Below, piece by piece: positions 1 through 4,909 of a stretch of 6,299 nt of DNA (the first letter of the stretch is position 1; each line of letters begins with the position of its first letter). The stretch is from positions 1-6,299 of the forward strand of contig JAOQAA010000163.1 in the NCBI GenBank assembly GCA_025963815.1, given 5' to 3'. The notes under the pieces were generated by a model. It searched no databases. It was not told where the DNA came from and saw only the letters and a list, made by a program, of their open reading frames with translations. The position numbers were made by a program, and so were the translations under genes. Source of the DNA: Capsulimonas sp. GTDB taxonomy: Bacteria > Armatimonadota > Armatimonadia > Armatimonadales > Capsulimonadaceae.

Positions 1-303
1 GCACGCCCCATGCGCCAGCAGAACATTCACCGTCGCGGCGCTTCCCGAGGACGCCGCCCACCCCAGCGCCGTATTTCCCGCCGGATCGCGCGCCTCCATA
101 TCCGCCCCGTCCTCCACCAGCTGCTCCACCTGCCCCGCGTCCCCGCGCAGCGCCGCCGACCACAACGCCTTCTCGTAATTCCCCATCACCGTCGCCCCCG
201 CCGGGGCACTCATCAACACACCCACAAGCACGGCGGCAAGCACCAACATCCATCGAGCGGCGCCACGCGCCGCCTTCGTCCAATTCATCTCCATAGACAG
301 CAT
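1..303 (-). CDS. Secreted ankyrin-repeat protein, N-terminal part (runs off left edge)
   Basis: The minus strand reads open from ATG at 303 to base 1 (101 codons, no stop), so the gene is cut by the window edge. Residues 1-37 form a signal peptide: basic residues at 10-17, a hydrophobic core at 19-31 (MLVLAAVLVGVLM), and a likely cleavage after APAGA. Two ankyrin repeats follow. The first, at about 43-72, has the pattern ALWSAALRGD..VEQLVEDGAD. The second, from about 76, has GNTALGWAASSG..TVNVLLAHGA. Ankyrin repeats are protein-protein binding scaffolds, and the signal peptide places this one outside the cytoplasm; its partner cannot be read. The start at 303 is chosen over in-frame ATGs at 294 and 288 because AAAGGAG lies 6 nt upstream of it. 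It is divergent from the Sel1 gene and shares that gene's upstream region. The antisense plus-strand frame is arginine/proline-rich and is not a gene. Confidence 0.85.
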   Translation of the reverse strand, partial: MLSMEMNWTKAARGAARWMLVLAAVLVGVLMSAPAGATVMGNYEKALWSAALRGDAGQVEQLVEDGADMEARDPAGNTALGWAASSGSAATVNVLLAHGAC

Positions 304-309
304 AAGAAA

Positions 310-316
310 CTCCTTT
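310..316 (-). promoter_or_regulatory. Shine-Dalgarno site of the ankyrin gene
   Basis: On the minus strand this reads AAAGGAG, with 6 nt before the ATG at 303. It is the strongest ribosome binding site in the window and decides between three closely spaced in-frame ATGs. Confidence 0.8.
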
Positions 317-317
317 G

Positions 318-327
318 TTTCGCGAAA
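318..327. promoter_or_regulatory. Perfect 10-bp palindrome in the ankyrin leader
   Basis: TTTCGCGAAA is perfectly self-complementary and lies 1 bp beyond the Shine-Dalgarno site of the ankyrin gene. A dimeric regulator or a small leader hairpin could use it. It is short enough to be chance, and no known operator is matched. Confidence 0.25.
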
Positions 328-359
328 TTGTTTTGATGAAGGGATTTTACGGCGCGAGG

Positions 360-403
360 GTGAGAAGGCCGTGAGCCGCGCGTGAGATTTGCGTGACATT
401 TTA
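360..403 (+). promoter_or_regulatory. Four 11-bp direct repeats (GTGAG/GTGAC), likely regulator binding array
   Basis: GTGAG occurs at 360, 371 and 382, and GTGAC at 393, with exactly 11 bp between starts. Including the preceding base, three of the four read CGTGA. An 11-bp period puts every motif on nearly the same face of the helix. Direct repeats with this spacing are typical of sites bound by tandem OmpR/PhoB-type response regulators. The array ends where the -35 of the Sel1 promoter would begin, a normal place for an activator. It also lies upstream of the divergent ankyrin gene. The binding protein is not encoded in view, so the regulator class is inference. Confidence 0.55.
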
Positions 404-426
404 CGTAGGACGGCGAGGGCTTGGGC

Positions 427-432
427 TATAAT
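427..432 (+). promoter_or_regulatory. Candidate -10 box (TATAAT) for the Sel1 gene cluster
   Basis: This is a perfect TATAAT, but the hexamer 17 bp upstream (404-409, CGTAGG) does not resemble TTGACA, and no TG dinucleotide precedes the box in the extended -10 position. With the 11-bp repeat array just upstream, the promoter would probably need an activator. Transcription would start near 438-440, giving a leader of about 65 nt before the ATG at 505. Confidence 0.5.
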
Positions 433-504
433 CCATCATGGGCCGAGTGAGAAAAGCACAGCGAATCCTTGCTGTTTCGGGCTGCGGCGACGATATGGCT
501 TTTA

Positions 505-1107
505 ATGAATAGAGCACAGAAGAAACTGGCGGACGCCGCAGTCGAAACCGGTCAGAACCTCTTCTACGGCGATGGCGGCCGCAAGAACTATCGCAAAGCC
601 TTTCCGTATTTGATGGAGGCCGCCGAAGCGGGCCATGTCCATTGCATGAATCTTGTCGGCTTCTGCTATAGCGAGGGCCTCGGCGTCGGCAAGGACACCG
701 CTGGCGCGCTGAAATGGTACGAATCCGCCGCCGGACACGATCACCCCATCGCTTTGTGTAACTTGGCAATCTTCTACGACGACGGCAAGGATGTTGCGAG
801 GGACACGGAAAAGGCGTTCGCGCTGTATTTGCGCGCGGCGGAGCTTGGCGACGACTGGGCTGCGTGCAACCTGGGCGTGATGTATCTGGACGGCGTGGGA
901 ACGGCGCAAAACTTGACGGAAGGGATCCGTTGGATGCGCTGGGCCGCGCGGCGCGGCGAAGCAATGGCGCAATTCAATATTGGACGCGCCTATCGAGACG
1001 GCGAGGGCATACGAGCCAATCGCCGCTGGGCGCGCTTATGGTTAGGCAAAGCGGCGGCGCAGGGACACAAACTTGCGTTGGGCGCGCTGGAAGAATTGAG
1101 GGACTAA
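505..1107 (+). CDS. Sel1-repeat (TPR-like) protein
   Basis: This 200-residue protein is built almost wholly of Sel1-like repeats, 35-36-residue alpha-helical pairs related to TPRs that act as protein-protein scaffolds. Clear repeats span about 45-79 (NLVGFCYSEGLGV..ALKWYESAA), 81-116 (NLAIFYDDGKDV..AFALYLRAAELG), 117-152 (NLGVMYLDGVGT..GIRWMRWAARRG) and 153-188 (FNIGRAYRDGEGI..ARLWLGKAAAQG), with a degenerate one at 13-43. There is no signal peptide or membrane segment, so it is probably cytosolic. The ATG at 505 is preferred. An in-frame TTG at 469 would add 12 residues; neither start has a clear ribosome binding site. The next gene begins 3 nt after its stop, so the two are almost certainly co-transcribed. 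The large antisense frames across it are arginine/proline-rich shadows. The partner protein is unknown. Confidence 0.85.
   Translation: MNRAQKKLADAAVETGQNLFYGDGGRKNYRKAFPYLMEAAEAGHVHCMNLVGFCYSEGLGVGKDTAGALKWYESAAGHDHPIALCNLAIFYDDGKDVARDTEKAFALYLRAAELGDDWAACNLGVMYLDGVGTAQNLTEGIRWMRWAARRGEAMAQFNIGRAYRDGEGIRANRRWARLWLGKAAAQGHKLALGALEELRD
1098..1103 (+). promoter_or_regulatory. Shine-Dalgarno site inside the Sel1 gene end
   Basis: GAGGGA lies 7 nt before the ATG at 1111 and within the last codons of the Sel1 gene. Translation of the second gene is therefore probably coupled to that of the first. Confidence 0.6.
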
Positions 1108-1110
1108 GGA

Positions 1111-1515
1111 ATGCTGCGAACCGTAGACAACGAGAACTTCAAGCCCGGCCAAGTGTGGAAATATCACACGCGGCCTTACGAGGACGGATCAACGCTGACG
1201 ATTGTCCGGACGGAACACGACGATCGACTGGGCTCGATCATCCATATTCACGTTGACGAAGTTCGCGTCAAAGCTCCCATGCATAAAACGGGACTGATCA
1301 CGGAGATCGGGCATCTCCCTTGCGCGGAGGAAGTCATTAGCCAAAGTGTGACGGAGGTCGTACGGGAAAATGCGCCGCTGCGGGACTTTATGGAAGGCTA
1401 TCAGCAATGGCGGGATGCGTTCGATGCCGGAAAGGCCGGGATTTGGACAGTTCCTGTCGCGGAAATGGTGAGCGCTTTGGAGAGTATCGTCAACTCACAG
1501 CAGGCAGATGAATAA
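1111..1515 (+). CDS. Uncharacterised 134-residue cytosolic protein
   Basis: I cannot assign a named family. From memory, proteins opening with a PGQVWxYxTR-like motif recur as small hypothetical proteins in many bacteria, but that recollection is unchecked. Visible features are FKPGQVWKYHTR (10-21), a beta-rich segment with IIHIHVD (43-49), GHLP (67-70) and a C-terminal EGYQQWRDAFDAGKAGIW block (95-112) followed by a short helix. There is no signal peptide, membrane segment or metal-site signature. It starts 3 nt after the Sel1 stop and has a Shine-Dalgarno site inside that gene, so the two products are probably made together and may interact. The size and pairing would also fit a small accessory or immunity-like protein, but nothing in the sequence proves this. 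Confidence 0.8.
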   Translation: MLRTVDNENFKPGQVWKYHTRPYEDGSTLTIVRTEHDDRLGSIIHIHVDEVRVKAPMHKTGLITEIGHLPCAEEVISQSVTEVVRENAPLRDFMEGYQQWRDAFDAGKAGIWTVPVAEMVSALESIVNSQQADE

Positions 1516-1524
1516 ACGTTTATT
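1511..1524. promoter_or_regulatory. Perfect 14-bp AT-rich palindrome over the stop codon
   Basis: AATAAACGTTTATT is perfectly self-complementary. It contains the TAA stop of the 134-residue gene (1513-1515) and ends before the next gene. It could be an internal operator or a weak hairpin. There is no U-tract, so it is not a typical terminator. Chance is possible. Confidence 0.3.
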
Positions 1525-1557
1525 AAGCGAGTGAACAGAGAAAGACACAATACAGCA

Positions 1558-2064
1558 ATGCCGCACAGCAGTACAACCGAAACGGATACAGCGCCAGAGC
1601 GAATGACGGGCGAGGAAGTGAAAGAAGTTTTGGCGCTTCACGAGGCGGAAACTGCCGCCGCAACTTCTGATGCGCCGACCGCCGCACATGTCGCGGAAAC
1701 GTATGGGCTCCCCAAAGAGCATGTCGAGACGCTGCTCGCGAAGGTTCGCGCTGAGAAGGAAACGAAGTCGCGGCTGCGGCGAAATCGCAGGGCAAGAACG
1801 ATCGCAATTGGCGTTGCCGTCGTCGCAGGCGCACTGACCCTATTCAACGCCAACTTTGAGATGCACACTCGGCCCCGCCCTGCGTACGAGGTCGAGTCCT
1901 CCAAACTAACGCAGCTGTCGTCGAGTGAATTATATGCTGGTTCTGCCGATCATGTGGATGTCGTTTTGAAGTATAAACCGACCTTGATCCAGCGCCTGCT
2001 GCTCGGGGCGCCAAATTTGTTCTCAGAATCAGGGTCACTTCCCTGTATCCTTGACGCTAAATGA
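1558..2064 (+). CDS. Single-pass membrane protein with HTH-like cytosolic segment, probably truncated by frameshifts
   Basis: As read, this gives 168 residues. Residues 15-32 are helical and acidic. Residues 41-63 (TAAHVAETYGLPKEHVETLL) look like a small helix-turn-helix. An arginine-rich stretch at 72-80 precedes a membrane helix at about 81-97 (TIAIGVAVVAGALTLF). The positive-inside rule puts the N-terminus in the cytoplasm and the rest outside. That layout recalls membrane-anchored regulators or anti-sigma-like proteins, but no family is recognised. The ATG at 1558 is preferred over an in-frame GTG at 1531 (9 more residues); neither has a convincing ribosome binding site. It is third in the cluster, 42 bp after the previous stop. 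The final residues, after about 159, look out of frame, and protein-like sequence resumes beyond the TGA in the same frame. Confidence 0.65.
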   Translation: MPHSSTTETDTAPERMTGEEVKEVLALHEAETAAATSDAPTAAHVAETYGLPKEHVETLLAKVRAEKETKSRLRRNRRARTIAIGVAVVAGALTLFNANFEMHTRPRPAYEVESSKLTQLSSSELYAGSADHVDVVLKYKPTLIQRLLLGAPNLFSESGSLPCILDAK

Positions 2065-2262
2065 CGGCATGAGTTCTTCCCCACTCCCGGCGGCGGCCTA
2101 ATTGGAATTTCGAGAGGGTGGTGCTATCAAATTGACGCAGCGCATTACCACGTCGGATTTGAATACCCCCAAACACAGCCGCCGCATCAATATACACAGT
2201 TGAGTTTTCGCCCGGATGCGAACAGACCAGACGAAGAACATTTTGTTAGCCTGCACGACTAA
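2033..2262 (+). pseudogene. Detached C-terminal part of the membrane protein gene (two compensating indels)
   Basis: After the TGA at 2062-2064 the same frame stays open for 65 codons to TAA at 2260-2262. It encodes plausible folded-domain sequence: GGGLIGISRGWCYQIDAAHY, then HVGFEYP, and ending RPDEEHFVSLHD. Between 2033 and 2068 the neighbouring frame (+1) reads HFPVSLTLNDG, which joins well on both sides. The pattern is explained by one extra G in the GGG at 2032-2034 and one missing C at 2068 (GGCCAT reduced to GGCAT). Repairing both gives ...FSESG-HFPVSLTLNDG-HEFFPTPGGG... and a 234-residue protein. The cause could be real mutation or sequencing error in short homopolymers. A genuine stop with chance open sequence downstream is the alternative. 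Confidence 0.45.
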
Positions 2263-2547
2263 CCGTAGGGCGTAAGCAGGCCGCATGAAAGTGGAATTAT
2301 GTTTGCAAACTACTCATGCGTCCGACTGATAACAGACAGATTTCAGGATGAAGGCGCGCAGCGCGAACACCGCCGATACACCCGAAAATTCAGTCGCAAA
2401 TCATGAATGAATACACCAGCATCCAATGGCTGATTGCGTTTTCGCGCACCGGCAACACGCCGCGATGCGCGCCTGGCGCTGTCTGAGCGCGGCGATGCGT
2501 GAGGTGATTGACGGTTATCTTAACTGAGCTAGACGTTTCGGCCTCCC
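2263..2547. other. Gene-poor intergenic stretch between convergent units
   Basis: No convincing gene, RNA or terminator is seen here. ATG at 2403 opens a 27-codon frame (MNEYTSIQWLIAFSRTGNTP...). Protein-like sequence then seems to step to the next frame (DARLALSERGDA, 2464-2499) and again to a third (MREVIDGYLN, 2495-2527). This may be the frame-shifted remains of a small gene or chance. The region separates the plus-strand cluster from the minus-strand GH3 genes, so termination for both directions is expected here or in the palindromic element that follows. Confidence 0.35.
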
Positions 2548-2712
2548 GATTCGGCCCCCTGCCCCCAATCCTGGGGGAGGAGGTTGTCGCGGGTGTGGTT
2601 TGAAATGTCGATGCGTGTTCCCGTCAATGAAAATCAGGGCAAACGTCTCTATGGATCAAATCACCCAACGACAACTTCCTCTCCCAGGATTGGGGGGCAG
2701 GGGGGCCGAGTC
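2548..2712. repeat. Palindromic MITE/REP-like element, copy 1
   Basis: This 165-bp element has imperfect terminal inverted repeats of about 58 bp. The left end reads GATTCGGCCCCC and the right end, reversed, GACTCGGCCCCCC. The arms continue through AATCCTGGG and GTTGTCG. Each arm also holds its own hairpin, CCCCCA-ATCC-TGGGGG on the left, with two mismatches on the right. There is no coding capacity and no clear target-site duplication. It starts 21 bp after the stop codon of the complete GH3 gene, so it may act as a transcript 3' hairpin. A second copy lies at 4721-4888. It has the form of a miniature inverted-repeat element or a paired REP sequence; no transposase is in view. Confidence 0.75.
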
Positions 2713-2733
2713 GCTGATGAGCCAAAGCCAGAT

Positions 2734-4599
2734 CTATTTCCCGTACGTCAGCCCATACCCGTACGCAAACAATGGATCGGCTTTTTTGTCATCGTAGTGC
2801 AATGGCAGCTGCTCCATGGTGCGCTGCCAGGGGAAGGTGAGTTTGCCGGTGGGTTTGTAGTCGCCGAAAAGGACGTCGGTGATCCCCGCCCCTTCGGTGC
2901 CGGGGAGCCACGCGGCGACGAAGGCGTCGGATTGGGTGAGGGCGTCGCCCAGGATCATCGGGCGGCCGGAGAGTAAGACAACGACCACGGGGATGTTGGC
3001 TTTTTTGAGATTGGCGATGGCGTCCTTGTCTTCCTGGGGAAGGGCGAGGTCGGTGCGGTCGCCGGGGCCTTCGGAGTAAGGGATCTCGCCGACCACGACG
3101 ATGCCGAGCGTCGCGCCTTCGGCGCCGGTACCGTCCTTGGAATAAGTGACCTTGGTTCCGGGGGAGACGGCTTTCTTGACGGCGTCAAGGATGCTTGTTC
3201 CGCCGGGAACCGGGCCCATCTGACCCTGCCAGCTCAACGTCCAGCCACCACACTGCATGCCGATGTCGTCGCCGCCCCGGCCACAGATATGAATGCGTGC
3301 GATGGTCTTGGCGATCGGCAGCGTCTTCTTTTCATTCTTGAGTAGAACGAGCGATTCGCGCACGGCCTGACGGGCAATCTGTCGATGCTCGGCGCTGCCG
3401 AATTTCGCCTGGAGCTTGGGATTCGGCGCGACCGAGTAGCCTTTGTCCATCAGTCCCATCGCGAGCTTGACGCGCAGGATGCGCAGGACGGCGTCGTCGA
3501 TGCGCGACTGTGGGACTTTGCCTTCGGTAACTAGCGCTTTGACATTGTCGAAGAACAGCCGATACTTGTCGGTGATCATGAACATGTCCATGCCGGCGTT
3601 CAAAGACAGTTCGGCCTGGCTCTTGTAGTCGCCGCCGAGCTGGTCGATGGCGTTCCAGTCTGAGATCAGAAATCCCTCGAAGCCAAGGTCTTTCTTGAGG
3701 ATATCCGTCATCAGATGCTTGTTGGCCGACACCTTGAGGCCGTTCCAGCTGCTGAACGACGGCATGATCGTGCCGGCGCCCGCCTGGATCGCGCTGACGT
3801 ATCCAGGCAGATGGACGCGGCGCATGGTCGCCTCATCGATCTTGGCGTCGCCCTGATCGTGTCCGCCTTCCGTCCCGCCGTCGGCCGCGAAGTGCTTGAC
3901 GCACGCCATTACCGCCTCGCCATTCGCCAGGTTCTTCCCCTGCAATCCCTCGACCGCCGCCCCGCCCAGCTTCGCCACCAGGGCGGGATCCTGCGCGTAG
4001 CCCTCATACGTACGCCCCCAGTGGTAGTCCTGCGGAACCGTCACACACGGCGCGAACGCCCAGTTGAACCCGACAGCCAATGTCTCCTCGGCGCTAACGC
4101 GCTCCAGCTTCCGGACGATAGCGGGATCGTGCGTCGCGCCCAGCCCGATGTTGTGCGGAAAGATCGTCGCGCCGGGAACGTTGTTATTACCGTGAATGGA
4201 GTCCGTGCCGTACAGCAGTGGAATATGCAGGCGGGTGGAAAGCGCGCGCGTTTGGATGGCCTGGGTCACATCGCTCCAGGGCGGGAGCGTCTTGATGTCG
4301 CCGGCAACCCCGGAGCCAGCCCCGTTAAACACCGATCCCAGATAGTACTTCTCGACATCCGAAGGATCCTTTAAGGCGGCGCGCTCCACCTGGATCAGCT
4401 GCCCGACCTTCTCATCCAGCGTCATCTGCGCCAGGATCGCCTTCGCCCGCGCGGTCTGCCGCACGAACTGATCCTGACCGGACTTCGCCTGCGCGTGTCC
4501 TCCCAGCGAAAGTATCGCCAGAACAGCCAGAACGGCAACAGGCGCGTTGAGACGGTTTGACGATTGCGACGGCCTCAAAAGTTTTTTGCGGGCGATCAT
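2734..4599 (-). CDS. Exported GH3 beta-glucosidase / exo-beta-glucanase, complete
   Basis: This 621-residue enzyme closely follows the two-domain plan of barley exo-beta-glucanase ExoI. Family members remove glucose from non-reducing ends of beta-glucans or cello-oligosaccharides by a retaining mechanism. A signal peptide covers 1-38 (RKK, hydrophobic core 20-33, cleavage after HAQA). The barrel domain carries YGTDSIHG (130-137), KHFAADGG (235-242) and the nucleophile Asp314 in LISDW. The second domain carries CGGWTLSWQG (450-459), whose Trp matches a substrate-clamping residue in barley, and Glu505 in VVGEIPYSE, the expected acid/base. It ends with the family-like DPLFAYGYGLTYG. All catalytic features are intact and the length is normal. 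AAGGA lies 10 nt before the ATG. It is downstream of a paralogous GH3 on the same strand, 310 bp apart with a palindromic element between, so it may have its own promoter. The exact substrate cannot be read from sequence. Confidence 0.95.
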   Translation of the reverse strand: MIARKKLLRPSQSSNRLNAPVAVLAVLAILSLGGHAQAKSGQDQFVRQTARAKAILAQMTLDEKVGQLIQVERAALKDPSDVEKYYLGSVFNGAGSGVAGDIKTLPPWSDVTQAIQTRALSTRLHIPLLYGTDSIHGNNNVPGATIFPHNIGLGATHDPAIVRKLERVSAEETLAVGFNWAFAPCVTVPQDYHWGRTYEGYAQDPALVAKLGGAAVEGLQGKNLANGEAVMACVKHFAADGGTEGGHDQGDAKIDEATMRRVHLPGYVSAIQAGAGTIMPSFSSWNGLKVSANKHLMTDILKKDLGFEGFLISDWNAIDQLGGDYKSQAELSLNAGMDMFMITDKYRLFFDNVKALVTEGKVPQSRIDDAVLRILRVKLAMGLMDKGYSVAPNPKLQAKFGSAEHRQIARQAVRESLVLLKNEKKTLPIAKTIARIHICGRGGDDIGMQCGGWTLSWQGQMGPVPGGTSILDAVKKAVSPGTKVTYSKDGTGAEGATLGIVVVGEIPYSEGPGDRTDLALPQEDKDAIANLKKANIPVVVVLLSGRPMILGDALTQSDAFVAAWLPGTEGAGITDVLFGDYKPTGKLTFPWQRTMEQLPLHYDDKKADPLFAYGYGLTYGK

Positions 4600-4609
4600 T
4601 GCTGGGATT

Positions 4610-4614
4610 TCCTT
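4610..4614 (-). promoter_or_regulatory. Ribosome binding site of the complete GH3 gene
   Basis: On the minus strand this reads AAGGA (within TAAGGAAA), 10 nt before the ATG at 4599. It supports that start, which also gives a proper signal peptide. Confidence 0.6.
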
Positions 4615-4720
4615 ACGATAAATGAGATGCGATACGGTGCTATAGCAGCCGAGCGTTCCTTGAGAAAAGCATACCCGATATGGGGTGAAATATGCTTACC
4701 AGGCACTGAAGTACCTGCCC
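4615..4720 (-). other. Upstream region of the complete GH3 gene
   Basis: This short spacer between the palindromic element and the GH3 gene shows only weak promoter-like matches on the minus strand, for example TATAGC with a poor TTCTCA-like -35 about 16 bp upstream. I cannot name a promoter with confidence. Expression may also come by read-through from the upstream GH3 gene if the intervening element does not stop transcription. Confidence 0.25.
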
Positions 4721-4888
4721 GATTCGGCCCCCCTGCCCCCCAATCCTGGGGGAGGAGTTTGTCGCGGGTGTGGTTATGGTTTATGGATGCGTGTTTTCCG
4801 GAAATGAAATTCGGGCAAACGTCTCATTCGATCAAATCGCCCAATGCCTAACTCCTCCCCCAGGATTGGGGGGCAGGGGGGCCGAGTC
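4721..4888. repeat. Palindromic MITE/REP-like element, copy 2
   Basis: This is a 168-bp copy of the element at 2548-2712, in the same orientation judged by its core (GTCGCGGGTGTGG ... GGGCAAACGTCTC ... GATCAAATC). Its outer inverted repeats, GATTCGGCCCCCC and reversed right end GACTCGGCCCCCC, match at all but one position over about 38 bp, better than in copy 1. Each arm carries the perfect hairpin CCCCCA-ATCC-TGGGGG. It begins 21 bp after the stop of the upstream GH3 gene and lies between the two GH3 genes. It has no coding capacity and no obvious target duplication. Confidence 0.75.
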
Positions 4889-4909
4889 TGGATAGGGCCA
4901 AAGCCATAT

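Noticed and set aside
10..336. Plus-strand open frame of 108 codons
   Set aside because: It is antisense to the ankyrin gene and consists mostly of Arg, His and Pro, typical of the complement of GC-rich coding sequence.
360..403. CRISPR array or replication iterons
   Set aside because: The repeats are only 5-6 bp with an 11-bp period and no spacers of CRISPR length, and there are no replication genes nearby.
401..972. Two long minus-strand open frames (401-964 and 502-972)
   Set aside because: They lie antisense to the Sel1 gene, are rich in Arg/Pro/Ser or otherwise unpatterned, and the plus-strand frame shows clear Sel1 repeats.
2098..2286. Minus-strand open frame of 62 codons
   Set aside because: The opposite strand gives a more protein-like continuation of the membrane-protein gene, and no ribosome binding site supports the minus frame.
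2548..2712. Classical rho-independent terminator
   Set aside because: Strong hairpins are present, but no T-tract follows on either strand. A role at transcript ends stays possible but is not called.
2584..2976. Plus-strand open frame of 130 codons starting inside the palindromic element
   Set aside because: It crosses the element and the antisense of the GH3 3' end, and its sequence looks like a shadow.
3715..4374. Plus-strand open frame of 219 codons
   Set aside because: It is antisense to the complete GH3 gene, whose catalytic motifs are all on the minus strand.
2548..4888. Composite transposon flanking the complete GH3 gene
   Set aside because: The flanking copies lack a transposase and clear target duplications. 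Homology running from the gene tails into both elements fits tandem duplication better.
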